From Ruegeria sp. R14_0 (GTDB lineage: Bacteria > Pseudomonadota > Alphaproteobacteria > Rhodobacterales > Rhodobacteraceae): a stretch of 64,000 nt of DNA. The stretch is taken from positions 1-64,000 of the forward strand of contig NZ_JAGHRC010000009.1 of NCBI RefSeq assembly GCF_017743975.1, read 5' to 3'. The position numbers and the translations under genes were made by a program. Shown one piece after another: positions 18,289 to 27,761 of the stretch. The notes beneath the pieces were generated by a model. It did no database searches and was not told the origin of the DNA. It saw only the letters and a program-made list of their open reading frames with translations. Each line of letters opens with the position of its first letter. Position 1 is the first letter of the stretch.

Positions 18289-19395
18289 TTGAGCTGGAAC
18301 ATATGTGTCATCGGAGCAGGAAAGATCGGTCAGATGATCGCAACCCTGCTGAAGTCATCGCCCAATTATTCGGTCACGGTCGCCGATCGGGATCTGGTCG
18401 CGTTGTCGGCGCTGAACAAGCAGGGAGTTTCGACCCGTCAGATTGATGTGGATGACGATACACAGCTGACCCGGGGAATGACGGGATTTGATGCCGTGAT
18501 CTCGGCGGCTCCGTTTTTTCTGACGCCCAAGATCGCGAAGGCGGCGAAAGCGGCTGGCGCTCATTACTTTGACCTGACCGAGGATGTGGCGGCCACCAAC
18601 GCGGTGCGCGAACTGGCGAAAGACAGCGAAACCGCCTTTATGCCGCAATGTGGTCTGGCGCCCGGCTTTGTCGGGATCGCCGGAGCGTCCTTGGCCGCGG
18701 AATTCGACGAGTTGGACAGCCTGCATATGCGCGTGGGGGCGCTGCCGCTCTATCCGACCAATGCGCTGAAATACAATCTGACCTGGTCCACCGATGGCCT
18801 GATCAACGAATACTGCAACCCCTGCGATGCCATCGTGAATGGTGAGCGCGTCAAGACCGCCCCGTTGGAAGATTACGAGCTGCTGGGTCACGACGGGGTA
18901 GAATACGAGTGCTTCAATACGTCCGGCGGCTTGGGCACCTTGCCCGAAACCTTGGATGGCAAGGCAAGGGCGGTGTCGTATCGCTCGATCCGCTACCCCG
19001 GCCACTGCGAAATACTGAAGCTGTTGCTGCATGATCTGGGGTTGGACCGTCGCCGCGATCTGTTGAAAGACATCTTTGAAACCGCGTTGCCGCGCACCGA
19101 TCAGGATGTGGTGCTGGTCTATTGCACCGCAAAAGGCATGATCGATGGCACGCTGCGCGAGAAATCCCTGATCAACAAGAGCTTTGCCCGCACCCTCAAC
19201 GGACAGGTCTGGAGCGCCATTCAGGTGACCACCGCTGCAGGCGTTCTGGGCGTCGTCGATCTGATGCGAACGGGGGCGCTGCCCTCAAAAGGCTTTGTCC
19301 GGCAAGAGCAGGTGAAGCTTGCCGATTTCCTCAACACCGAATTTGGCCGGCTCTATCGGGCTGGCGACGTAACCGAACAGAACAAGGCGGCCTGA
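18289..19395 (+). CDS. Lysine 6-dehydrogenase / saccharopine dehydrogenase family protein
   Basis: A 368-residue NAD(P)-dependent dehydrogenase of the saccharopine dehydrogenase family. Residues 9-14 form the GAGKIG dinucleotide loop. The [18 protein letters not shown] and [14 protein letters not shown] blocks match lysine 6-dehydrogenase-type proteins, and the length is closer to that enzyme than to saccharopine dehydrogenases of about 480 residues. It would oxidise the epsilon-amino group of lysine to give aminoadipate semialdehyde (piperideine-6-carboxylate). The start is TTG, supported by GAGGAGG 7 bases upstream. The next gene, 3 bases after its stop, encodes the aldehyde dehydrogenase for that product, which supports a two-step lysine pathway. 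A saccharopine substrate is the alternative. Confidence 0.82.
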   Translation: MSWNICVIGAGKIGQMIATLLKSSPNYSVTVADRDLVALSALNKQGVSTRQIDVDDDTQLTRGMTGFDAVISAAPFFLTPKIAKAAKAAGAHYFDLTEDVAATNAVRELAKDSETAFMPQCGLAPGFVGIAGASLAAEFDELDSLHMRVGALPLYPTNALKYNLTWSTDGLINEYCNPCDAIVNGERVKTAPLEDYELLGHDGVEYECFNTSGGLGTLPETLDGKARAVSYRSIRYPGHCEILKLLLHDLGLDRRRDLLKDIFETALPRTDQDVVLVYCTAKGMIDGTLREKSLINKSFARTLNGQVWSAIQVTTAAGVLGVVDLMRTGALPSKGFVRQEQVKLADFLNTEFGRLYRAGDVTEQNKAA

Positions 19396-19398
19396 GAT

Positions 19399-20910
19399 AT
19401 GAAAGACATCGTGATGACAGCCCAAACCACATTGGCAAATCTGGACCTGACCGAGGCCGACCTGACTGGCGGCACGCTCAAGGTCACATCGCCCATCGAC
19501 GGAAGCGTTCTGGCCGAAGTGCACGAGACACCTGCCTCCGAGATGGACGCGGTGTTCGCCCGCGCGAAAGCGGCGTTCAAGGCATGGCGCGTGGTGCCTG
19601 CCCCGCATCGCGGCGAGCTGATCCGCCTGTTGGGCGAAGAACTCCGCGCCGCAAAAGACGATCTGGGGGCTCTGGTCAGTTGGGAGGCTGGCAAGATCAC
19701 GTCCGAAGGTCTGGGCGAAGTGCAAGAGATGATCGACATCTGCGACTTTGCCGTCGGCCTGTCGCGGCAGCTTTACGGTCTGACCATCGCATCCGAACGC
19801 CCCGGTCACCGGATGATGGAGACATGGCATCCTGCCGGTCCCGTCGGCGTGATTTCGGCCTTCAACTTCCCGGTGGCAGTCTGGTCATGGAATGCGGCTT
19901 TGGCGCTGGTCTGCGGTGATCCGGTGATCTGGAAACCATCCGAGAAAACCCCGCTGACAGCGATGGCCTGCCAAAAGATCTTTGAACGCGCTCTGGCCCG
20001 GTTCGGTGATGCGCCTGACGGGCTGCTGCAAACGCTGATCGGTGGTGCCGCGCTGGGCGAAGCACTGGTCGCCAGCGAAGAGGTTCCCGTGATCTCGGCC
20101 ACCGGCTCGACCCGCATGGGTCGCGCGGTTGCGCCGGTGGTGGCGCAGCGCTTTGGCAAGTGCATTCTCGAGCTGGGCGGGAACAACGCGATGATAGTTG
20201 GCCCTTCGGCGGATCTGGAAATGGCCGTCCGAGCGATTGTGTTCTCGGCCGTCGGTACGGCTGGCCAGCGCTGCACTACGTTGCGCCGTCTGATCGTGCA
20301 CAATTCGATCCGCGAGGAACTGGTTGGCCGCCTGAAAAAGGCCTATGCAGGTCTGCCCATCGGCAACCCGCTGGCCGAAGGCACGCTGGTTGGCCCGCTG
20401 GTGGATGAGGCCTCGGGCGCGGCCATGACCGCAGCTTTGGAGGCCGCCAAGGCCGAGGGCGGCACCGTGTTTGGCGGCCAGCGCGTGACAGACGGCGTTC
20501 CGGCTGGTGTCTACATGGAACCCGCGATCGTCGAGATGCCGGGCCAGACAGCGGTTGTGAAAACCGAAACCTTCGCGCCGATCCTCTATGTCATGGGCTA
20601 TGACGATTTTGACGACGCGATCGATCTGCAGAATGACGTGCCGCAAGGCCTGTCGTCGTGCGTGTTCACTCTGAACATGCGCGAGGCGGAACAATTCCTG
20701 ACGGCAGCTGGTTCGGATTGCGGGATCGCCAACGTCAATATCGGTCCCTCGGGTGCTGAAATCGGCGGTGCGTTTGGCGGCGAGAAAGAAACAGGCGGCG
20801 GGCGCGAAAGCGGCTCGGACGCATGGAAAGCCTATATGCGGCGACAGACCAACACGGTGAACTACTCAGCCGAGTTGCCTTTGGCCCAAGGTGTGAAGTT
20901 CGACATCTGA
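19399..20910 (+). CDS. Aminoadipate-semialdehyde (piperideine-6-carboxylate) dehydrogenase, ALDH7 type
   Basis: A 503-residue aldehyde dehydrogenase. The GHRMMETWHPAGPVGVIS and NFPVAVWSWNAALALVCGD blocks are typical of the ALDH7/antiquitin branch. The catalytic Cys lies in GTAGQRCTT and the general-base Glu in LELGGNN. It would oxidise aminoadipate semialdehyde to 2-aminoadipate with NAD+. The gene follows the lysine dehydrogenase with only 3 bases between, so the two are one operon. An in-frame ATG five codons on is an alternative start. A hairpin follows at 20916-20934. Confidence 0.88.
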   Translation: MKDIVMTAQTTLANLDLTEADLTGGTLKVTSPIDGSVLAEVHETPASEMDAVFARAKAAFKAWRVVPAPHRGELIRLLGEELRAAKDDLGALVSWEAGKITSEGLGEVQEMIDICDFAVGLSRQLYGLTIASERPGHRMMETWHPAGPVGVISAFNFPVAVWSWNAALALVCGDPVIWKPSEKTPLTAMACQKIFERALARFGDAPDGLLQTLIGGAALGEALVASEEVPVISATGSTRMGRAVAPVVAQRFGKCILELGGNNAMIVGPSADLEMAVRAIVFSAVGTAGQRCTTLRRLIVHNSIREELVGRLKKAYAGLPIGNPLAEGTLVGPLVDEASGAAMTAALEAAKAEGGTVFGGQRVTDGVPAGVYMEPAIVEMPGQTAVVKTETFAPILYVMGYDDFDDAIDLQNDVPQGLSSCVFTLNMREAEQFLTAAGSDCGIANVNIGPSGAEIGGAFGGEKETGGGRESGSDAWKAYMRRQTNTVNYSAELPLAQGVKFDI

Positions 20911-20915
20911 TCTGG

Positions 20916-20934
20916 TCCCGCCGCATCGGCGGGA
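20916..20934. terminator. Hairpin between convergent genes
   Basis: TCCCGCCG at 20916-20923 pairs with CGGCGGGA at 20927-20934 around CAT. It fills the gap between the convergent ALDH7 and glycosyltransferase genes and probably ends transcription from both sides, though T-runs are poor. Confidence 0.55.
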
Positions 20935-22512
20935 TCAATCCGCAAACAGGTAATCAAGGCGCATGATGGCATGCGCCTTGTCCTGTGAGACCCCCAGAAA
21001 CTCGGCAATAGCCGCTTCGTTTTCGGTGCGAGAGTTGCTTTCTTTCAGGCGGACATAGCCGTCGAACTCTGCCTCTCGGATCAGCTCGGATTCGTGCACC
21101 AACGAGTTTCGCAGCGCCGGGACAAGCCGCGCTACGGTTTCCCGCGGGCTGCTGTCTCCGGCCAGTCCCACGCGGCGGGCGTGGCCGATCAGATAGTCGT
21201 CGGAGTACAGGCACTCGATATCCAGCACGTGGCTGCGCGCTTGCACCGCGCAGAAATCCTGAATGATGTCGAGGTCTGCGGGGTCCACGCAAAAGACCAG
21301 CTTGTTCGAGTCGAAGCTTTCGAACAGCATCCGAACCACTGCGCGCCTGTGGCGTGTCCGCTTGGCCAGCGTTGATTCAATACCACCCAGATCGGGCAGG
21401 ACGGTGTCTTCCTCGTTGAACAGATATTCAACGCAGGGGATGTTCGTTTCCGAGACAATCTGATCCACCAGCCGCTTGGCTACGTGCCATTTCTTGCACA
21501 CGACCAGAAACACTTCGCGCTCGGGCCCCAGTGTATTGCCGGCCTCCCAAAACCGCTGGGCGTATCGCCGTCCGACACGGCCGCGGCCGGTCAAAAAGCC
21601 ATATAGATTGCGCCCCTCGTTCGAGATGTGAAAGGTCTCGCCTTCGGCGGCGTACAGATCGCCCAGCCTGTCCTTCAGCTCATGGGCTTCGGGGCTGATC
21701 TTGCGGGCAAACAGGTAATCCTGCCCCAGCAAAAGATCATAGTGATCGTTGTAGAACGTCACCGGCATCCCATAGTCCGAGAACATCAGGAAAGTCGGGG
21801 TGCGGTTTTCGATCTCGGTCTTGGGGATCAGGTGGCGCACCAGCGTCTGAAAAAAGGTCTCGTCCGGTATCCAGGTGGTTGAGAAGAACCGTTTCACATC
21901 CGGGCGCTTTTTCAGAAAATCCAGGATCATTTCAATCGTCCGGCGGCGCAGGCACCACCATTGGCTGCCGATCATGACCTGAATGTCCGAGGGAATCTCG
22001 CGCGTCATGCCGAACCGTTTTTGCAGGTTGTAAGAGCCATAAAACAGCTTGGCCTGCGTGCGTTCATTGAAATAGTGCCGATAGATCAGCCGATCTTCGA
22101 CCATGCCGGTCTTGATCCAGTTGCTTTCCAGGAAGTCGTGGCTTTCGATGAAATCGTGGTCGCGATGATCCAGAAACTCATGGATGTACTCTGCCGATTT
22201 GATCGGCATGCAATCCCCTGACACCATGTAGAAATGGGTGGCGCGGGGAAAGGCATCAACGGCGGCTTGCACGGCGTTCAGTGTGGCTTGGACCAGCGAC
22301 CATTCTCCCCAGCCGCATTTGATACGTTTGGCGGCAAAGGTGACATTTGGATTGCTTTTCAAAGCCTCACGAATGCGCGCATAAGCTGCCGAGCTTGCCC
22401 GCGCATCGAAATGGATGGCCATGCAATCCCCAGCTGCCGTCAACTGATTGGCCTGCGCAATGATTGCGTCAGGGTCTTTGTGGCACAGCAATATATACGC
22501 AATCCTTGCCAT
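20935..22512 (-). CDS. Core-2/I-branching-type glycosyltransferase with DUF5928-like C-terminal region
   Basis: A 525-residue protein. The first 260 or so residues match Branch-type beta-1,6-N-acetylglucosaminyltransferases: YILLCHKDP at the start, HFDARAS, RIKCGWGEWSLVQATLNAV, YMVSGDCMPIKS and GSQWWCLRR, with the WIPDETFFQTL segment near residue 240. The remaining half resembles DUF5928, a region seen with this glycosyltransferase in roseobacters; its role is unknown. No signal peptide or membrane helix is visible. It is divergent from a sulfotransferase gene, which suggests both modify the same surface glycan. The acceptor is unknown. Confidence 0.82.
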   Translation of the reverse strand: MARIAYILLCHKDPDAIIAQANQLTAAGDCMAIHFDARASSAAYARIREALKSNPNVTFAAKRIKCGWGEWSLVQATLNAVQAAVDAFPRATHFYMVSGDCMPIKSAEYIHEFLDHRDHDFIESHDFLESNWIKTGMVEDRLIYRHYFNERTQAKLFYGSYNLQKRFGMTREIPSDIQVMIGSQWWCLRRRTIEMILDFLKKRPDVKRFFSTTWIPDETFFQTLVRHLIPKTEIENRTPTFLMFSDYGMPVTFYNDHYDLLLGQDYLFARKISPEAHELKDRLGDLYAAEGETFHISNEGRNLYGFLTGRGRVGRRYAQRFWEAGNTLGPEREVFLVVCKKWHVAKRLVDQIVSETNIPCVEYLFNEEDTVLPDLGGIESTLAKRTRHRRAVVRMLFESFDSNKLVFCVDPADLDIIQDFCAVQARSHVLDIECLYSDDYLIGHARRVGLAGDSSPRETVARLVPALRNSLVHESELIREAEFDGYVRLKESNSRTENEAAIAEFLGVSQDKAHAIMRLDYLFAD

Positions 22513-22656
22513 TTTGGCCTATTGTTTTCCGTTTCTGCCCGTTTCCAACCGTGATACTGAGGATGAGCGATTGAATAAACAGAATATTTTTGGTTTTTTG
22601 GTGTCAAATGCTGGCGTGTCGATTATGTGACCAGACCAGCAAAGGAGGCGCAGCAG

Positions 22657-23475
22657 ATGGGGTTTCCCGGTACATGGATGACCGAGAGCGAAAGCATGGT
22701 TTACCGTGTGGTGCCTAAATGCGCGTGCTCGACCATTGGTCAGATCATGTACTACTCGGATCATGGGCGGTTCTTTGATGGCGACATTCACGACGCCAAG
22801 GACGGGATGCACAAATGGGCGTTCGGTCCCAGTCAGGCGCAGATTTCGGGCAATGTGCGGGATCACAAGTCGCTGGCCTTTACCTGCGTACGCAATCCCT
22901 ACACCCGGATCCTGAGTTCTTTCTTCGACAAGATCTGTGGTATTCAGCGCAACGGCAGACGGTACCGCGGCAATCTGGTCCCCACTTTGATCTACAACTA
23001 CGGGATCGAGGTCGGAGGGGATGACGGCAAGGGCGAATTCGACCAGATCGCCAGCTTTCGTCGTTTCCTGCTTTTTGCGCGCGATACGATCCGTTGGCGG
23101 CGACCGATGGATCCTGACATTCACTGGTCAGCCATGTCCGGCCACGTGTCGACCTTCATCGTGAATGGCGGGCGTTACGATCAGATTTTCTGGACCGAGA
23201 AATTCAACGACGGCATGCAAAATGTTCTGGATGACTTGCAGACGCCCCACGCTGTGAACCTTGCCGAGATCCCGCGATTCAATGAGTCCGAAGGCCACGG
23301 ACCCAAACGGGCGCATCCCGTTGAAGACTACTTTGACGACCTCTCGATGCATCTAGTTTACGAAATCTACAAACAGGATTTCGAACTGTTCAAATACGAT
23401 TTCGAGAACCCGGCAAACAAAATGCCGATTGGTGAGATTGATCTGGACGAAGTGCACGCCAAGCTTGGCGATTGA
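22657..23475 (+). CDS. Sulfotransferase family protein
   Basis: A 272-residue PAPS-dependent sulfotransferase-like protein. The phosphosulfate-binding loop is visible as VVPKCACSTIGQ near residues 13-24, and the 3'-phosphate-binding segment as CVRNPYTRILSSFFDKI. This combination is typical of the Sulfotransfer_2-like group that sulfates carbohydrates. The ATG at 22657 is chosen because AGGAGG sits 8 bases before it; a GTG 30 bases upstream opens the same frame. It is divergent from the Core-2-type glycosyltransferase gene, so sulfation of an exopolysaccharide is a reasonable guess. Confidence 0.82.
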   Translation: MGFPGTWMTESESMVYRVVPKCACSTIGQIMYYSDHGRFFDGDIHDAKDGMHKWAFGPSQAQISGNVRDHKSLAFTCVRNPYTRILSSFFDKICGIQRNGRRYRGNLVPTLIYNYGIEVGGDDGKGEFDQIASFRRFLLFARDTIRWRRPMDPDIHWSAMSGHVSTFIVNGGRYDQIFWTEKFNDGMQNVLDDLQTPHAVNLAEIPRFNESEGHGPKRAHPVEDYFDDLSMHLVYEIYKQDFELFKYDFENPANKMPIGEIDLDEVHAKLGD

Positions 23476-23540
23476 ACCACCGATCAGCAGTCAGTGGCTC
23501 CCGCCCATCGTCAATGTCTCTGACGAGACATCTCCTTTGG

Positions 23541-23579
23541 TTGGGCCCGGCGCCGCGCAACGCGCGGCGCCGGGCCCAA
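23541..23579. repeat. Perfect 39-base hairpin, possibly a repeat element or bidirectional terminator
   Basis: TTGGGCCCGGCGCCGCGC at 23541-23558 pairs perfectly with its complement at 23562-23579 around AAC: 18 uninterrupted base pairs. It lies between the convergent sulfotransferase and NUDIX genes. It has no T-run, and its perfection exceeds usual terminators, so a dispersed palindromic repeat is likely. The flank at 23594-23605 carries GCGGCGCAGCCG, also found at 61898-61909. Confidence 0.7.
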
Positions 23580-23643
23580 GACCGACCGTGGTAGCGGCGC
23601 AGCCGATGGCGCGGTTCGGGCGCGGGAGAGATCCTTCTGAGGT

Positions 23644-24096
23644 TTAGCGCGAAATCAGGTGCGACTTGAGGCCGGTTGGGTAGAGTGGCGGCTCATCTTT
23701 TGTATCCAGCGCGTGGACGTCGCGCCAATGGGCCGTGCAGACCATTCCATTGTCTTCGCGGAAGGTGATGGGCGCATCGGGCAGTTCCGCCGAAGGCGCA
23801 AGGGTTACGTCTGCTGCGAAAATGATCTCATGGCCCGGCGATCCTTCGTGGGCGTAGATGTTTTCGAGAACAAACGGTGCGCCTGAGATATTGATATCAA
23901 CGCCAAGCTCTTCGCGAAATTCGCGTTTCAGTGCGTCTTGCCAAGTCTCGCCAAACTCGACGCTTCCGCCGAGCGGGCGAACACCCTTCAACGCACCGCT
24001 ATCGTCGTGGACATCTGCCACAAGCAGTCGACGCCCTCGCCAGAGTAAGCCGATGGCTTTAACTCGGATACCGTCATGTGGTCGCCAGATTGTCAT
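23644..24096 (-). CDS. NUDIX hydrolase
   Basis: A 150-residue protein with an intact NUDIX box: Gly44, Glu50, Arg58-Glu59, Glu62-Glu63 and Gly65 (GGSVEFGETWQDALKREF followed by REELG). It would hydrolyse a nucleoside-diphosphate-linked compound with Mg2+. The substrate cannot be told; the short size and start IRVKAIGLLW resemble housekeeping MutT-like enzymes of broad range. It stands alone between an inverted repeat and the ilvD gene, which is on the same strand 103 bases upstream, with a terminator hairpin between them. Confidence 0.88.
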   Translation of the reverse strand: MTIWRPHDGIRVKAIGLLWRGRRLLVADVHDDSGALKGVRPLGGSVEFGETWQDALKREFREELGVDINISGAPFVLENIYAHEGSPGHEIIFAADVTLAPSAELPDAPITFREDNGMVCTAHWRDVHALDTKDEPPLYPTGLKSHLISR

Positions 24097-24128
24097 GTTT
24101 TACCGCCATAACAGCCGCTTATACGAAA

Positions 24129-24160
24129 TAAGGCCCCACTATTGCACATAGCGAGGCCTT
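24129..24160 (-). terminator. Terminator after ilvD
   Basis: On the minus strand AAGGCC pairs with GGCCTT, and the stem continues inward through CGCTAT and ATAGTG with wobble pairs, around a GTGCA loop. TATTTC follows. It lies about 40 bases after the ilvD stop codon. Confidence 0.6.
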
Positions 24161-24199
24161 TGAACCTATGACAGGTTTAGCAGCTTGAAAACCGACGTA

Positions 24200-26032
24200 T
24201 CAGAGCTGGCGCACAGCCCCTTTTGCCGCACTGGTTGTCAGCTTGGCATAGGCTTTGAGCGCCGTAGATACCTTGCGTTTGCGCGGTGCCGCGGGCACCC
24301 AGCCCTTTTCGTCCTGTTCCTCCCGGCGCGCGGCCAGTTCTTCGTCTGACACGGCCAGATGAATGGTCCGGTTTGGGATATCGATCTCGATCTTGTCGCC
24401 ATTCTTGACCAGCCCGATTTCGCCGCCCTCGGCGGCCTCTGGGGAGACGTGGCCAATCGACAGGCCCGAGGTGCCGCCCGAGAATCGGCCGTCGGTCAGC
24501 AGGGCGCAGGCTTTGCCCAGTCCTTTGGATTTCAGATACGAGGTCGGGTACAGCATTTCCTGCATCCCCGGGCCGCCGCGCGGACCTTCGTAACGGATGA
24601 CCACAACATCGCCTTCCTTGACCTTGCCGGTCAGGATGTCGTTGACCGCCTGATCCTGGCTTTCGCACACATAGGCCGAGCCGGTGAACTTCAGGATATT
24701 CTCATCCACACCGGCCGTTTTGACGATGCAGCCGTCGCGGGCGATATTGCCGAACAGAACCGCCAGACCGCCGTCCTGGCTAAAGGCGTGTTCCTTGGAC
24801 CGGATCACGCCGCCTTCGCGATCGGTGTCCAGATCCTTGTAACGGTTCGACTGACTGAACGCCTGCGTCGTGCGCACGCCGCCCGGGGCTGCCTTGAACA
24901 ACTCTTGCGCGGCGGGGTTGTTGGCGACTTTGATGTCCCAGTTCGCAATAGCCTCGCCCATCGTGGCCGAGTGAACGGTGTTGCAATGTTCGTGCAGCAA
25001 TCCGGCGCGGCTAAGCTCACCGAGGATCGAGAAGATGCCGCCGGCGCGGTGGACATCCTCCATATGCACATTCTCGGTGTTGGGTGCGACCTTGCACAGA
25101 CAGGGAACCTTGCGGCTGAGGTGATCCATGTCGGACATGGTGAAATGCACTTCGCCCTCGTGCGCGATGGCCAGCAGGTGCAAAACAGTGTTGGTCGAGC
25201 CGCCCATGGCGATATCCAGGCTCATCGCGTTCTCAAACGCATCGAACGTCGCGATTTCACGTGGTAAGAAGCCTTTTTCGTCCAGATCGTAGTGACGTTT
25301 GGTGATCTCAACGATCCGGCGACCGGCCTCAAGGAACAGGTTCTTGCGGTCGGCATGCGTGGCCAGGGTCGAACCATTACCCGGCAGCGCCAGGCCCAGA
25401 GCTTCGGCCAGACAGTTCATCGAGTTCGCAGTGAACATGCCCGAGCAAGAGCCGCATGTCGGACAGGCGTTTTCCTCGATGTGCTTTACCTCTTCATCGG
25501 TGAACTTGTCATCCGCGGCAGCGACCATCGCGTCCACGAGGTCGATTTTTTTCACATCCAGATCGGCGATATCGATCTTACCGGCTTCCATCGGGCCGCC
25601 TGACACGAAGATGGCCGGGATGTTCAGGCGCATCGCAGCCATCAGCATACCGGGTGTGATCTTGTCGCAATTCGAAATACAGACCATCGCGTCGGCGCAA
25701 TGGGCGTTGACCATGTACTCGACTGAATCTGCAATGACCTCGCGCGAGGGCAGCGAATACAGCATGCCGTCATGACCCATGGCGATACCGTCATCCACCG
25801 CGATGGTGTTGAATTCTTTTGCGACACCACCTGCGGCCTCGACCTCGCGCGCAACCATCTGGCCCAGATCCTTCAGGTGGACGTGACCGGGCACGAATTG
25901 GGTGAACGAGTTGACGATGGCGATGATCGGTTTGCCGAAATCGTCATCCTGCATACCTGTGGCACGCCACAGGCCACGGGCACCGGCCATGTTGCGGCCA
26001 TGGGTGGAGGTTCTGGATCGGTACATTGGCAT
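24200..26032 (-). CDS. ilvD: Dihydroxy-acid dehydratase
   Basis: A 610-residue IlvD/Edd-family dehydratase that makes 2-oxo acids in valine, isoleucine and pantothenate synthesis, using an iron-sulfur cluster. The N-terminus [27 protein letters not shown] is the standard IlvD start. Cluster-ligand cysteines are visible in SNCDKITPG and [43 protein letters not shown] near the end marks the active-site region. The length agrees with the family. The upstream gap to the divergent XRE-cupin regulator holds two palindromic operators, so ilvD may share that control. Confidence 0.96.
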   Translation of the reverse strand: MPMYRSRTSTHGRNMAGARGLWRATGMQDDDFGKPIIAIVNSFTQFVPGHVHLKDLGQMVAREVEAAGGVAKEFNTIAVDDGIAMGHDGMLYSLPSREVIADSVEYMVNAHCADAMVCISNCDKITPGMLMAAMRLNIPAIFVSGGPMEAGKIDIADLDVKKIDLVDAMVAAADDKFTDEEVKHIEENACPTCGSCSGMFTANSMNCLAEALGLALPGNGSTLATHADRKNLFLEAGRRIVEITKRHYDLDEKGFLPREIATFDAFENAMSLDIAMGGSTNTVLHLLAIAHEGEVHFTMSDMDHLSRKVPCLCKVAPNTENVHMEDVHRAGGIFSILGELSRAGLLHEHCNTVHSATMGEAIANWDIKVANNPAAQELFKAAPGGVRTTQAFSQSNRYKDLDTDREGGVIRSKEHAFSQDGGLAVLFGNIARDGCIVKTAGVDENILKFTGSAYVCESQDQAVNDILTGKVKEGDVVVIRYEGPRGGPGMQEMLYPTSYLKSKGLGKACALLTDGRFSGGTSGLSIGHVSPEAAEGGEIGLVKNGDKIEIDIPNRTIHLAVSDEELAARREEQDEKGWVPAAPRKRKVSTALKAYAKLTTSAAKGAVRQL

Positions 26033-26074
26033 GATGCTGTTTCCCTTTTTCCCCGGTTGCGATATTCGGGATGT

Positions 26075-26115
26075 GTACGTTATAGCGCACGTACCACATG
26101 TGCGCTATAACGCAC
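26075..26115. promoter_or_regulatory. Two tandem 16-base operator palindromes
   Basis: GTACGTTATAGCGCAC at 26075-26090 and GTGCGCTATAACGCAC at 26100-26115 are each near-palindromic (GTGCG/CGCAC ends, 6-base centre), and are also inverted copies of each other with 13-bp outer arms. They lie between the divergent ilvD and XRE-cupin genes, with the second copy 23 bases from the regulator ATG. An autoregulatory operator is the simplest reading. Confidence 0.65.
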
Positions 26116-26138
26116 AAGACGATTCGAGAGATTACAAG

Positions 26139-26702
26139 ATGGCACCGGACGAAATTACGCTGAAACTACGCGATGTGCGCGCGGCTGCAGGGCTGAGCCT
26201 GTCCAAAGTGGCCGAGATGACCGGTGTCAGCAAAGCGATGCTGGGTCAGATCGAGCGGGGCGAATCGAGCCCGACCATTGCGACGCTGTGGAAGATTGCC
26301 AAAGGGTTTCAGTTGCCGCTCAGCGCCCTGATCGGGTCCGAGACCCTGCGCGATACCGCCGCCCCCGACGTATTCCGCACCGTGACCTTTCCCGGCAGCA
26401 TTGAGGTCAAGATCGTGTTTCCCTTCGATCCTGCCCTGCGCGCCGAGACGTTTCACGTGGACCTCGCCCCGAACCAAAGCCATGAGTCGCCTCCGCACGC
26501 GACGGGCGTGACCGAAGAGGTGTTTGTTCTGCAAGGCTCGCTTGAAATACTGCGCGACGGTGAATGGGTGCCGCTGAAGGCCGGGCAGGGCCTGCGATTT
26601 GCCGCGGACCTGACGCATGGTTACCGGGCAGGCACAGAGGGGGCTGCATTTTTGAACATGCATCACTATGCACCGTCCACAGACGCATCCCAGCCGGGTT
26701 GA
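26139..26702 (+). CDS. XRE-family transcriptional regulator with cupin domain
   Basis: A 187-residue regulator. Residues about 5-60 form a helix-turn-helix of the XRE type (LRDVRAAAGLSLSKVAEMTG, then SKAMLGQIERGESSPTIATL). The C-terminal half is a cupin-like sensor (PPHATGVTEEVFVLQGSLEI, GEWVPLKAGQGLRFAADLTHGY). The start is the ATG at 26139; a longer frame upstream runs through the operators and into the divergent ilvD gene and is not credible. The family controls varied amino-acid, polyamine and stress genes. The paired palindromes just upstream are probably its own binding sites. The ligand and the wider regulon are unknown. Confidence 0.88.
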   Translation: MAPDEITLKLRDVRAAAGLSLSKVAEMTGVSKAMLGQIERGESSPTIATLWKIAKGFQLPLSALIGSETLRDTAAPDVFRTVTFPGSIEVKIVFPFDPALRAETFHVDLAPNQSHESPPHATGVTEEVFVLQGSLEILRDGEWVPLKAGQGLRFAADLTHGYRAGTEGAAFLNMHHYAPSTDASQPG

Positions 26703-26906
26703 AAAAAGCTCAGGGTGGCTTGGGCCAATCCGCTGAACAAAGGCGGCGCTAAGGGGGTGGCGGGCTGAATGCGACGCTGCATACGGTCAGGCGCGGGCCT
26801 TTTCCCGGACCGCGTGCGTATCTACCTTTGTCAATGCCCCATCCAGCCTTGAACCCGCATGCGCGCGCGTATAGGGACAAACCAAGCGCGATTAGGGGAG
26901 GCATTG

Positions 26907-27761
26907 ATGCAGGACGATCCGAAAACCCTCGTTTCTACCGAATGGCTTGCTGCCCATCTCAAGGATCCGGATTTGCGGGTACTGGACGGATCCTGGTATC
27001 TGCCGCAGCAGGGGCGCGACGCCAAAGCCGAATATGAGACCGCTCATATCCCCGGTGCGCGGTTTTTTGACATCGACGAGATTTCCGATCACCGTTCGGA
27101 CCTGCCGCATATGGCGCCGCCGGTCGAAAAGTTCATGTCGCGCCTGCGGGCGATGGGTGTGGGCGATGGCCATCAGGTCATCGTCTATGACGGGGCCGGT
27201 CTGATGTCGGCGGCGCGCGTTTGGTGGCTGTTCCGCCTGATGGGTCAGGAAAACATCGCCGTGCTGGATGGCGGCTTTCCCAAATGGCAGGCCGAAGGAC
27301 GCGAAATCGAAGATCTGCCGCCGGTGATCCGTGACCGTCACATGACAGTCCGGGTTCAGAACCACCTGGTTCGCGATGTCACACAGGTCTCTGCCGCCGC
27401 CAAGCTGGCAGATCACGAAATCATTGACGCCCGCTCGGCCGACCGCTTTGCCGGAACCGGAACCGAGCCGCGCGAAGGCCTGCGTTCGGGTCACATTCCG
27501 GGATCGCGCAACGTGCCTTTCGGCAACCTTTTGAACGCAAACGGGACGATGAAATCGCCCGAAGACTGCCGCGCTATCTTCGAGGCGGCAGGTGTGGACC
27601 TGTCCAAACCGGCGATCACGTCCTGCGGGTCGGGTGTCACCGCCGCGATCCTTAGCCTTGCGCTTGAGCGCTTGGGCAAAAAAGACCACTCGCTTTATGA
27701 CGGCTCCTGGGCTGAATGGGGTGCTTTCCCGACCCTGCCCGTCGCAACCGGAGAGAACTGA
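26907..27761 (+). CDS. sseA: 3-mercaptopyruvate sulfurtransferase
   Basis: A 284-residue protein with two rhodanese domains. The N-terminal, inactive one has DGSWYLPQQGRDAKAEYETAHIPGARFFDID; the C-terminal one carries the catalytic Cys in TSCGSGVTA, the loop form specific to mercaptopyruvate sulfurtransferases. It moves sulfur from 3-mercaptopyruvate to a thiol acceptor. The ATG at 26907 follows GGGGAGG; a frame beginning 48 bases earlier lacks a site. The stop overlaps the start of the aminotransferase gene by one base, so the two are translationally coupled. Confidence 0.93.
   Translation: MQDDPKTLVSTEWLAAHLKDPDLRVLDGSWYLPQQGRDAKAEYETAHIPGARFFDIDEISDHRSDLPHMAPPVEKFMSRLRAMGVGDGHQVIVYDGAGLMSAARVWWLFRLMGQENIAVLDGGFPKWQAEGREIEDLPPVIRDRHMTVRVQNHLVRDVTQVSAAAKLADHEIIDARSADRFAGTGTEPREGLRSGHIPGSRNVPFGNLLNANGTMKSPEDCRAIFEAAGVDLSKPAITSCGSGVTAAILSLALERLGKKDHSLYDGSWAEWGAFPTLPVATGEN

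Noticed and set aside
25902..26138. Extended N-terminus for the XRE-cupin regulator
   Set aside because: The extension would read through the two operator palindromes and into the divergent ilvD gene; regulators of this type begin shortly before the helix-turn-helix.
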